Shown here in pieces: positions 1 to 10,300 of a DNA stretch of 64,000 nt. Positions within the stretch are counted from its first letter, which is position 1. Every line of letters starts with the position of its first letter. The stretch comes from Cornus controversa (lineage: Eukaryota; Streptophyta; Magnoliopsida; Cornales; Cornaceae), in assembly GCA_026545225.1 (NCBI GenBank), contig CM048853.1:45152755-45216754 (forward strand). The letters run 5' to 3'. A program made the translations under genes and the position numbers. The notes below the pieces were generated by a model. It worked only from the letters and a program-made list of their open reading frames with translations, did no database searches and was not told the DNA's origin.

Positions 1-399
1 AAACCACCCACACCACATTTCAACATTTTAAATCTGGTAAAATTACCCTGACACCTTCAAGGCTTTTCACACCCCTCCACCATAAATATAGCACAAAGAT
101 CCCATAGAGTTTCATCCCACAGAAGAATTCTGTAACACCTTGTCAGACGGCATTATTGAGTATTCGTTACTGAGCATAATAAATACCAACAATAAGATGA
201 AAGGCAAAAGTTCAAAGTGAATGTGGATCATAACTTGAATCACAAACAAAATAATTTCTTAAAATCAAATTTGAACATGCATTATTTGGGTTTAAAGGAA
301 ACATATTAAACTTATATTAAGCAATGTCCTATAATATATCATAGTTCATAAAGAAATTCAATCATCAAACGGGTGCAGAGTGTTCATTAACAAACCCAA
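1..399. other. Downstream flank and 3' UTR side of the SRR1-like gene
   Basis: AT-rich DNA with no coding signal on either strand. It must contain the 3' UTR and polyadenylation site of the minus-strand SRR1-like gene, but I could not fix the cleavage point. Confidence 0.4.
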
Positions 400-1233
400 T
401 CATAAATTGATAGACGGCATCTCTTTCTCAGAATCAAGGCTAAAGAAATGCCAACTCGAATCGTGAAAAGCTCGAAAATAATCATCTGAAGGTGTCTCTA
501 TTCCAAACTCTTTTGTGAACCTCCTAACAGCCAATATATGCTTCCTCAAATCAACAACAGTTGAGTTGTTGATGATAGACACATGCTGTTCATATGTCTC
601 AAAGCTGTTCCCAAACAGCACTATACGATTCAATAGATCCACTCTCCAATTTGCTTGCAGGAGATTGTCATATAACTCCGCCTCACAGTGTGGCATGTAG
701 AACAACATTGGTTTTAAAGCTTCTCGTCGACCTTGTTCATTGATTGATAGAACAGAACAATCGAGTGCTTCCAAAACCCTAGATTCTGTCACAGAAATGA
801 TCGGATCAAACACCTCTATTTCTCCAATCCAGCTGAACTTTCTCTTCATCAAAATCGCAAGGCAAAGCTGCAATCGAGGGGGTTCATATGATTCAATGCT
901 ACCTATACCATATATCACCATTTGCATCTTTGCCTCAGAGCCCATAACGCTAAAAATGCAATCCAGTATTTGAGGAGTCTGAATTTGATCCATAAAAGTA
1001 CAGTAAAACTGAGAGCTCTCCACTCTTTTCATATAGCTATGCATCTTCTGCATCAATTTTGCTTCTCTATCAGGATCAGACACGAGGTCAGGTGGAACCC
1101 AAGGCTGTTGTTGTTCAGGGTTTTTAATTTTGGAGAAATTCCTTCTCTGCCTACCACGACGAGGCAAAACAATTGTCCAGTCCCCAGTTGAGTTCGGCTT
1201 TCCAAGAGTGAGAGTTTTTGCAGAAGCAGCCAT
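400..1233 (-). CDS. SRR1: SRR1-like protein (SENSITIVITY TO RED LIGHT REDUCED 1)
   Basis: Single uninterrupted coding exon of 277 residues, close to the usual plant SRR1 length. I chose the ATG at 1233 (MAASAKTL); the frame stays open a few codons upstream but has no earlier ATG. Seen: a basic N-terminal stretch DWTIVLPRRGRQRR (18-31); the SRR1-domain signature YGIGSIESYEPPRLQL (about 108-123); a second conserved block FYMPHCEAELYDNLLQANW (178-196); then LFGNSFETYEQ (206-215). Known of the family: Arabidopsis SRR1 acts in phytochrome-B signalling, the circadian clock and flowering time, and has relatives across eukaryotes; its biochemical activity is unsettled. It is transcribed away from the ALY gene, with about 3.6 kb between the two 5' ends. 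No truncation or frameshift is seen. Confidence 0.93.
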   Translation of the reverse strand: MAASAKTLTLGKPNSTGDWTIVLPRRGRQRRNFSKIKNPEQQQPWVPPDLVSDPDREAKLMQKMHSYMKRVESSQFYCTFMDQIQTPQILDCIFSVMGSEAKMQMVIYGIGSIESYEPPRLQLCLAILMKRKFSWIGEIEVFDPIISVTESRVLEALDCSVLSINEQGRREALKPMLFYMPHCEAELYDNLLQANWRVDLLNRIVLFGNSFETYEQHVSIINNSTVVDLRKHILAVRRFTKEFGIETPSDDYFRAFHDSSWHFFSLDSEKEMPSINL

Positions 1234-2880
1234 TGCACCAAGCAAACTCTGCCTCCCAATTACAATTTAATGCAGCTCATGTGTATTAGTGCATGGGAAA
1301 TCAATAACCTGCTATGCCCAATTATGCGGCAATGATGCAGGGCAATGACGCAAGAGGGCTCGTTTGTTCATCCAGTGCATGAGCAACTGATCCAATCTTG
1401 ATATTTGCCACCTGCTGTAATTTCATTACTTCATTAAAACACAATATACATATGTTTATTTATATATACAGAGGGAGAGAGTATCACAATAGATGTGTCA
1501 GGTTCTAACATTCCAGTTACTCCCCCCAAGCTCTTTCCCCTTGTCCTCATGATGCAGCAGGAAACTAAACATATTAAAAAGCCTAAGAAGCTGAAGGTGT
1601 CAGCTAGGTCTATATAGTCTCACCAGAGACCTGTGACTGATTACCCATCCTCACCAGAGACCTCGATTGTGTAACCAAATACTTAAGAGAGAGATGAAAA
1701 AAATAATAAGCCTAAGAAGCTGAAAATACACTTGTAAAAGATATGCATAAATCATATCCAAACAAATCAAGGTTAACATAAACCGATATACATGCCAACA
1801 CTTTGTACCTGTGTTCATCTAGTTCTATAATATGGTTTGAAGCCTCAAGCAGTCTGTTAATTAAATGTTATCTAATAATATGCTCTGATTCTGTTTTGCA
1901 TGAGTAGTAGTAGATGGTGAAGCAGGAGCATGATTTCTACTGCTGAGATCTACATGTGTAATGAAGTGTATAAAAAAATCAAAATAAAAATAAAAAGAAG
2001 AAGAAGAAGAAGAACTGGAGTAGATCTCTTCCAAAAGAAGAATCAACATAGCATTATTATTTATTAATCGTGTATCAGAACTCAGAAGTATCTTTTATTA
2101 GTAGAGAGTTCTTGTTTCCTTTGCTTTCAGAATAATTACAATATAGAATTACCAAGAATGCAATTCCAATCTGATTTCACACATAGGCGTCTAAATTTCA
2201 TTCAGTTTGAAATTTAATATCTAAGCATTACCAGAACCAACTAAAAATGCAAACTTTAATATCTAATGATCCTAAAACGCCTACTACAAAAAAAAAAGAA
2301 CTCAAAACTCAAATTAGAACTTCAAACTCATTTCCTTTTCCCCAATTTGGAACTGAGGAAAAGAAATTCATTAGGTGGAATTTTTCCGCCCCGAGTTCCA
2401 AAAGGTGAGCATATTCATGAATTCCAACAAAAACCCACTATGAATTACTCTTAATCACAAAGAAAAAAGTTCAATAATTTTAAACCAAACAATTAAATTC
2501 CCTATATTTTATAAAAGCCTAGATACGGTGCGCTTGGCGATTTGTGCTCAATGGCGTGTAAATCAATTCATTATCCAAAAGAAAAATTGGAATTGGGGTC
2601 TTCAATTTCAATATCAGTTATTGTATATAAGAAAAAAGAATGCAAGAAACAGAAAAAAAAAGGACCACGTACCCTAGTTCTTTCAATGATCCGAAAGAAA
2701 CATGTCTTAGTTGGAAGATGGCAGAGCTAAATTGGACGTTCTGGTGAAAAATGACCGGATGTAAGAGAAGTGATCCGGCGGCGATGGGCGGAGACAGAGT
2801 GCTGGACCGGCGGCGACCGGCAGCCTTCTCCTCTGGACGACCTAATGGCGGCCTTGGGTGAATGAACGAGGAAAGAAGGA
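1234..2880 (-). other. Probable spliced 5' UTR of the SRR1-like gene
   Basis: Upstream of the SRR1 ATG there is no coding frame. On the minus strand a strong donor (CTAGG/GTACGT) lies at 2673/2672, just after a GC-rich stretch (about 2740-2850) typical of a plant 5' leader, and an acceptor-like TTACAG lies at 1420-1415. This suggests a leader exon at about 2673-2880, an intron of about 1.26 kb, and a second leader part joined to the coding exon. The intron contains a run of AAG repeats near 1995-2013. The model is inferred from splice signals only. Confidence 0.35.
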
Positions 2881-3347
2881 TCATGTGACTGCACGTGACT
2901 TTTAAGATTATTCTGTGACACAACTACCCTTTTCCATCGTCAAAGCTATGTCGTCAATCACCACAAACAATCACAAGAAAAGCTTTGGTATAATTGTAAT
3001 AAGAGCAGATCCACGATGTTACGTTTCGAGGGGGGCCAAAACTAATAATATGAATATAAAATTTAATAACATTTTAATTTTTTTTTTCACAATAAAAAAT
3101 CTAACATATATTTTTAATATAAAAAAAAATCTACGATAAAACCGCTTATAAATAAAAAAAACATTTCAATTCCAAGTAGAACCTTATAGATCACTTACCT
3201 GGACAAGGATTCCGATCATCATTATTTGTCAATTGGTTGCTCTTTGCAAATTTAAAAATAAATAAATAAATTAGCTATTTTGATGTAGTGTAAAAATGAG
3301 CTGTCAACTAAAAATTGATGAAAAAGCATATTTTACATGTTACTAGG

Positions 3348-3866
3348 CAAGGTGTGAGTTTGGGTTAAAAAATTTCAATCCGAACTTAATTAGGATTGGA
3401 TTTGAGTTGAGGTGCCAACAACCCGAGCTTAACCTAAACCCGAATTGTAATATTATTTTTTATACATATTTTTTATTTTAAATATATTATATATAATATT
3501 CAAATGATAACTTTTTTCTTTTCATTTTTTTTTATTTAAATCTTAATTTATTGTATGTTAACACTTTGGATAATAAATTTCTGAAATTTTTTTTTGTAAT
3601 TTTTTAAAAATTTGCATTAAGTTCTTAATTTTTTTTGTATATAGGAGTAATCTAATGTGAAACTTATTACAGACCACTTTAAATTTTCAACATAGAGATT
3701 GGTGATATAAATAATTCGAAATTGCAAACCCAAGTTTAAAAATTTAATGATGGGTTGGGCTAGAATTGAATAGTTAGAGTTGAAAATATGGTTAGGATTG
3801 AACATTTCATATATAAGGTTGAGCTTGAATTGTTCCTCTAACTCGCTCGCTCGAGTTGCAACCCTA
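3348..3866. mobile_element. hAT-like miniature inverted-repeat element (519 bp)
   Basis: Flanked by a perfect 8-bp direct repeat TTACTAGG at 3340-3347 and 3867-3874. The ends are imperfect inverted repeats: CAAGGTGTGAG at the left and, read on the other strand, TAGGGTTGCAAC at the right. Both fit the C/TAGGGNTG ends and 8-bp duplications of the hAT superfamily. The interior is AT-rich and non-coding, so the copy is non-autonomous. Confidence 0.62.
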
Positions 3867-5996
3867 TTACTAGGGTGGAGCTAGCATAGGCTCGGGAGAT
3901 ATATACACTATAATATATATAATCTAATATATATAATTATTTATTTTCATAAATAATAGTATTCATCTATATATACACTATAATATATATAATTATTTAT
4001 TTTCATAAATAATAATTTTAACTTAAAATAAAAAATTAGTTGTCAATGCATATTATCATAAATGGAATTGTGATCATTTATTTATTATGATATTTTTATA
4101 TTAAAATATATTTAAATAATCAGGGATAATCAGAATACTTCACATATTAAAATATTGAAAAAGCTGACAGGGAATATTGGTGACGAATCGTGTTAATATA
4201 TCAAAACTGTCAATGATATTTACCCTTTTTGTTATTGTGACTGAATAATTGTAATGAGATTTTTTTTAAAAAAAAAATCAATATATTGTAAATACTATTT
4301 CCTAAAATAATTCAAACATTTTTGTTAACAAACATGTTTTTGTTTCAAAATAAATCACACCAAACAAAAAAAAGTTATAAAACTTGTTACAAAAAGGACT
4401 CTTGATGTTCTTATTTTAAGTTTTTGAATTATTTTTACATTATTTATTTTTCGAATTATTATATAAATTTTGATTACTGTACCATCACGGCTACATTTTA
4501 TTTTCTGGATTATTTTGTTGTCTTATTGCACCGTTAGTTGAAAAGCAAATATTTTATCTTGTTTTAGTTCCGCCTCACAAGCAACATCGTCATTTGTTTT
4601 TCATTTCATTTAAATACGATATAATACTAGAGATGACAAACTGAAAAATATATATATATATCTTCAACTATCCAATTTTGGCAACATGTCCTGTTGAGAC
4701 CAAAAAAATTCCCTAACCTATTACAAATTCGCAAATAAAGTCAATTTGTGAACATGATGTTGGAGACACGTAAAATTACTAAAATAGTCTCATTAGTTAG
4801 AAATGCAAAATATTGTCCTGTTAATTTTTCTGAAAAATCAAAAATCCAAAATACCCTCTCTAAGAATGGAAATTTATAATCCTAATTTTTTTGACCGTTG
4901 CATTTATATAAGCATTAGAACACTTAAAGTAAAAATATTGATTGGAGGCAAAATCGTTATATCGTGCTTCTTACATGTCACATGAACATTTTTTCGTCAT
5001 TCATTTAAAAGGAATGCATGGTTGGACGAGGCATTAGGGCTTGACAGTCACAAGTTGACAACAAAATTCTTCAACTATCCAAGTATATGCTTTTTTTCAA
5101 ATCAAGAGTCTCTCTTACACGAAATCCAAATTGAGATTCATTTTTAATATGTTTGCACTTTTAATTTTGGATCTAAATTTCAAAATGGTAAATTTTTTCC
5201 TTTGACAGATTCATCATGGCTCCTACATGAGAATTGCATACCAATAAGCCTTACATGGATCAAATTTAGTTTGATTTATTTAAATTGTGTTTAAATAATA
5301 TATCTCAATTTTTTTTTTATAAATTCTCATTTAATTAGTGAGAATTTATGTGGCCGATCTTATTTCTATGATATTAAGGCAAAAATGCTGAAAATGATAA
5401 AATTTAGACAGGGTTGGTATAATTTGCTGGTTAACTTTTATTTACGTTATCGTAAGTTAAACTTTTACATCACTTATAATAGGTCAATAATTAAAAATGC
5501 TTGAAACGATATAGTTTAAGGAACAATATTTTTCAACGCACCAAATGTAATGAATTTGTAAGTCATGAATTTTAAAAAGCGCTCCAAACTTAATTTTTCA
5601 CTTTTCCCTTCCAATGCACTAATTTTGTTATTTTTTCACTCAAACGCTTATATTTATTTTTTTAAGTATTTTAGTCCCCTCCTTTTTTCGAGAGTCATTT
5701 GAACAGTTGAATTGAATCCTAGTCTATAATTTCACTAAACAATTAATATATATATATACACACACACAAACATAACCGGGTACAAGGTATCACTTACCAA
5801 CGTCAGAAGACATGAAATTCAAAATTGCAACCATTATCTTCAAATAAATATCCATACACCAAATGAAGAAACAAACACTAAAGTTTCAAGGTTCAAGGAC
5901 TGTACCTCGAAATCAATGTGAAGCAACAGCACAATCCAAACAATATGATTGACCCTCCTATGAATGTCGTTGTAGTACCTTCTTAAGTCAACCACA

Positions 5997-6015
5997 TGCG
6001 CGCGCGCGCGCGCAC
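5997..6015. repeat. Alternating (CG)n tract in the ALY upstream region
   Basis: A TGCGCGCG...CAC tract of about 17-19 bp, followed directly by ATATATA. It is a simple repeat with left-handed (Z) DNA potential, about 0.5 kb upstream of the probable ALY leader exon. Confidence 0.7.
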
Positions 6016-6299
6016 ATATATAATAAAATTAAAACTCTACAAAGTCCTTTGCATTGAGGTGTTAACATTTGAGGGGTTGGCAATGTAGAGAGAGAATGGC
6101 AGAGGAAGGAAAGGTAAGGGTGTTGTGAAAAAGTGAGGCGTTTGGTTAAATATATCATATTATATAATAAGGGTAATTTAGTTATTTTATTCTAAATGAA
6201 TTTTTTTATCCGATGAGGTCTGACAAAAAATACAGTGTAATTTTACAAAAGTAAAAAGTCAAAGTAAAATAAAAGTTAATATTATTAATACGGAGCAGC

Positions 6300-6600
6300 A
6301 GATTTACTCCAATTAGGCAGAAAAAATAAAATAAAAAAATTCTCCCAATTCAAAACGTTTGTCCCAACTGCGCGGTCCATCACATGGGGCCCGTCTCTTT
6401 ATGTAACCCACTTCAGAACGATACTGATCTTTATACTGCCACGTGTACGCTGATTGTGTCCGGTCTCGAAACCGAACCCGGTGTCTTTAATTTGAAGATT
6501 TTTTCCCTTCTCACAGGTCCGAGAAACAAAACCTCATTGGCCCTTTATTTTCAAGTTTCGCGGCAACGCCTCTTTCATAGTACATACATATACATACACA
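6300..6600 (+). promoter_or_regulatory. Putative ALY promoter with an E2F-type site
   Basis: Sequence between the (CG)n tract and the leader exon is locally less AT-rich. TTTCGCGG at 6556-6563 matches the E2F/DP consensus TTTSSCGS. ALY/LIN-9 proteins act in complexes containing E2F, so self-regulation is possible. The transcription start is not defined: it may lie at about 6500-6650, in which case the site could fall in the leader. Confidence 0.35.
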
Positions 6601-6721
6601 CATACATATATCTATATCTTATTCTAATCTCTATCTTCTATTTCTATGCTTACTCTCTCGACTAAGTGGTTTTGGTCTCTTCAGTCTCTCTGGGTGTTTT
6701 ATGGTCGCGACTTTAATCGAG
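6600..6721 (+). other. ALY non-coding leader exon (5' UTR), donor at 6721/6722
   Basis: A pyrimidine-rich leader ends in a strong donor, CGAG/GTACGT, at 6721/6722. The matching acceptor TTTTCAG is at 7350-7356, only 16 nt before the coding ATG, so a 635-bp intron sits in the 5' UTR. The left end of the exon is uncertain. A long first intron in the leader is common in plant regulatory genes. Confidence 0.5.
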
Positions 6722-7372
6722 GTACGTCATTTTCGGATTTTAATGTGATATATAATTTAGGGTTTAAGGCCGACGAATGGTTTTCAATTTTTATTTTTGA
6801 TTTTCTCAGATTTTTCGTTTAATGATTTACTGTTTAAATTTGCATTCTCATCTTTTTAATTTTTAGATCTCTTTTTTGATATAAGCAAATGAATTTGGAT
6901 TGACGTGCTTGTCTGATTTGATTCATCTAGTTTTCTACTACATTTGAAATGAATAGAAAGAGTCGTTATATGAATTGTTTCATTTTAACAATGTTTACCT
7001 TTAAGTGAATCTGGAAATGTCACTCGATTTGGCATAAGCCACATAACTAAGTTCTTTACCGAAATGTATTTTTTAAAATTCAGATAATAAAATTTGCACA
7101 TTGGGTCTTATTGTAGTAAATATTTCAAATATGCGATGGGATTTTTTTTAGATTATCACTGAATTTTCAATTCGGAAAATGTCTTATTGTTGGTGTAGAG
7201 TTTTCTACAATTGACAATTTGCCATTATTTGTTGTTTTCATAGTTACTATGTTTGTGATTTAAAATATTTTGCATTAGTAGATACTAGATAGGAACTTTG
7301 ATTTTATATCTGTGTCATGAATTACATTAACTAATGATTTTATTTATAATTTTCAGATAGCAAAAAGTTGTC

Positions 7373-10300
7373 ATGGCCCCACCCAGAAAATCTAGAAGTG
7401 TGAATAAGCAGTTTTCAAACTATACTGAAGCTTCTCCAGATAAAGATGTTGGAAATTTAAATAAATCTCGGCAACGGGTGAGTGTGACTTCATTTACTGG
7501 GGTTGAATTTCCAATACTTTATTGTCATGAAAAAGTCCTTGGCCCTTCTGGGAGTGTTTTTGGAATGAAATCTTGATCCTTGCCTTTGCTTCTATCTTGT
7601 TTCTTAAACACATGTTGTATTGTTTCAACTGGAAAATACAAATAATACACACTTCTTACTAAGCTATCTGGAAGGTTTGCTTTAACTCTTATCTGATTAT
7701 GACTTTCCTGCATTTCCACAGTTGAAATGTTTTGTCTATCATTTATCAGATCGTTATCACTCCGAATCACTTGCTTTCTGTATCTGAACTTTTTTCTTCT
7801 GTCCAAAAAGAGGAGTTTTCAGAATTTGAGCTGATAGTAACAATTTTCTTGTTTAGAACTTTGACCATGTGAACCTATTGTTGACTATCATACTCTTACG
7901 CACAGAAGCGGAAGTTGTCTGACATGTTAGGATCTCAATGGAGCAAGGAAGAGCTTGGGCGTTTCTATGAAGCCTACAGGAAGTACGGGAAAGACTGGAA
8001 GAAGGTATGCTGTTCTCTGACCTGATTTAAGTTTGCTCTTTTAGAAATTAACCAGCTGATTATACTTGGGTAGTTTTTTATTTTAATTTTAGCTTTTATT
8101 TTATGTTCCACAGCTATATTTTTAACTGAAGGTGCTAGGATGCATGCTTGTGATGTCCAAATTTTCATTTTTCGTTTTCTTTTATTATTTATGATGCTTC
8201 ACTGGTAAAAAATTCTTTCCTTATTGATGAAAACTGATTGATAATAATAATGCTTGACTGATAACACTACTCTTGTACTAAAACACTTCATTGTGCTTTT
8301 GTCATCCTCTTCTGATTAATGGTTTCTGTGGATTTCCAGGTTGCTGGTGTCATACGTAATAGATCTGTTGAAATGGTGGAGTCGCTTTACAATATGAATA
8401 GGGTAGGGTGGTCCTAAAGCTTGCTAGATTGATAAGTACATTCACCAACATCAATCAGTGTGTTGCAATGAATTTTTTTCTTTATTTTCTATTTACAAGT
8501 AAGCAAATATTCTTGTCCTGCATCTTTGTTCTCAGCTGAATTTGCACCGGGGGGACAGCTTGTAAATCCCCCCTCCCTCTCCGGGCTCTGGTTTTTTGTT
8601 TCCCACTTATGGTATTGATGTATTGAAGTTAAATGTAATGTCAAAGATTGTGATTTCGTTTTTAATTAATATTTATTTCTTGGATGTTGGTTTTTAACTC
8701 TATGCTTTTCCCAATTTATTATTCCTTCTCTTCACAATGCTGCTTGTTTTTCATCTCAGTTGGTACTATTCCACTCATTTCCTTTACTTTTTGTTGCATC
8801 TCTGTACATGTTATCATTTTTAACTTGAAAGATTACTGAGAAATCTAATGGACCGTAACCCTAGACTGATAAAGAGTAGCGCAAGTCCGTGAAACCTAGA
8901 GGAAGGGGGGGGGGGGGGGATGAATTGGTCATGTTCAAATCTAATTAACAATAATTGATTTTTCAAAATCTAACAATTACATTTCAAAGGGAAAATTATA
9001 CTGATGTGATGATGGATGTGTAAGATTACATTTTTTCCCCTTAGCTTATTTCCTGATCTGCCCATCCCAGAATCTATGTGTCCTCTCTCTTTCTCACCAC
9101 ACCCCAACCCCCCCCCCCCCTCTTGTTCTCTCTCCTCTCTATCTCTATCATTCTTTATCATGCCAATATATGAGCTATTGAATTGTTGTTACTGGTCTTC
9201 GACTAACCAGTAGAGTCCCATCTTTGGTTGGCAAGGTGAGATTCTAATCTGATTCATCCATTCCTGCCTTGTTTTTGTGTGTGTGCGCATATATCGCTAT
9301 ACATGCAGCAAGATTTATCCTGGTGGAAATTCTGAAAATATCTTGGCATTTCAACTAGGCTTCAGCAACTACAGCAAAGTAGTTGCATTGAATAAAACAT
9401 AACAGACATTATTCATTATAAGATCATAATCTTCACAGAACTGTGTATCAAAATTTTAAAATCAGAACAATGTTGCCGGCCATTCCTCGTCCTCCACCAT
9501 CACCATTCTGTCTCTCACTATTTTTTCTCTTTTCTCCATCTCATATTGCTTAGTTTACTCCTCTCCACCCTCCAATCTCCTCTCTCTCAAATCAATCAGC
9601 TTTTATGCCTTCTCCCTGAAAAACCCAGAAAGATAATGAGAAAGAAAAGACAACAAAATTTGGTCTTTAGAGAGAGAAAGGGAAGAGCATAGATAAATTA
9701 GTAGTAAATAATGTAGATAGAGATAAAAACTATGGTTTTGCAAACTTTATATGCTGGCTCATTGTGGATTACTACATTATGTATGAAGCTGAGAATCCTA
9801 TTGTTAAGAGTGTTGTATTTCTGAACAGTAATATTCTTTAATGCTTCTGATTTTCAGGCGTACCTATCCCTGCCAGAGGGGACGGCTTCTGTGGCTGGTC
9901 TGATAGCAATGATGACTGATCACTATAATATCCTGGTTAGATTGGAGTTTAGTTTTTCAGTGTTTTTACATTGATGTTGGTAGATTATAGATGTGGATGG
10001 TTTTCTAAAAGTTGTTTCTCTCTTGGTGCTTGTCCGGAAATGCACTTTTTCTATCTTCTATTTGTGCAAAAAGTTTGAAATGACACATTGTATAAAAATT
10101 ATTGTTGTTATTAGTAAATCAAAACAATGCAACAACATCTGCATAAAGTGAATGTTGAAGAAATGCGAATGTTGAGATGTATGTGTCGGAAGACTAGAAA
10201 GGATAGAATTAGAAATGAACACATTCGGAGATGGTTGGAGTAGCACCAATTGGAGATAAAATGAGAGAGAATCGGTTAAGATGGTTTGGACATGTGCAAA

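Larger units (their letters stand above)
2930..6300. other. AT-rich intergenic region between SRR1 and ALY
   Basis: No open frame here resembles a protein I know. Contents: a hAT-like miniature element (3348-3866); a near-perfect local tandem duplication of an AT-rich unit (about 3898-3957 and 3967-4011); homopolymer A/T runs; and an alternating CG tract at 5997-6015. Sequence from about 5400 to 5760 reads like old dispersed repeat, but I could not define ends. Confidence 0.5.

Noticed and set aside
2618-2923. A 101-codon open frame upstream of SRR1 (minus)
   Set aside because: It overlaps the GC-rich presumed leader and a splice donor and has no domain. More likely 5' UTR sequence.
6384-6665. 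Upstream coding frame in the ALY leader
   Set aside because: Composition-driven frame across the promoter and leader, with no similarity to any family I know.
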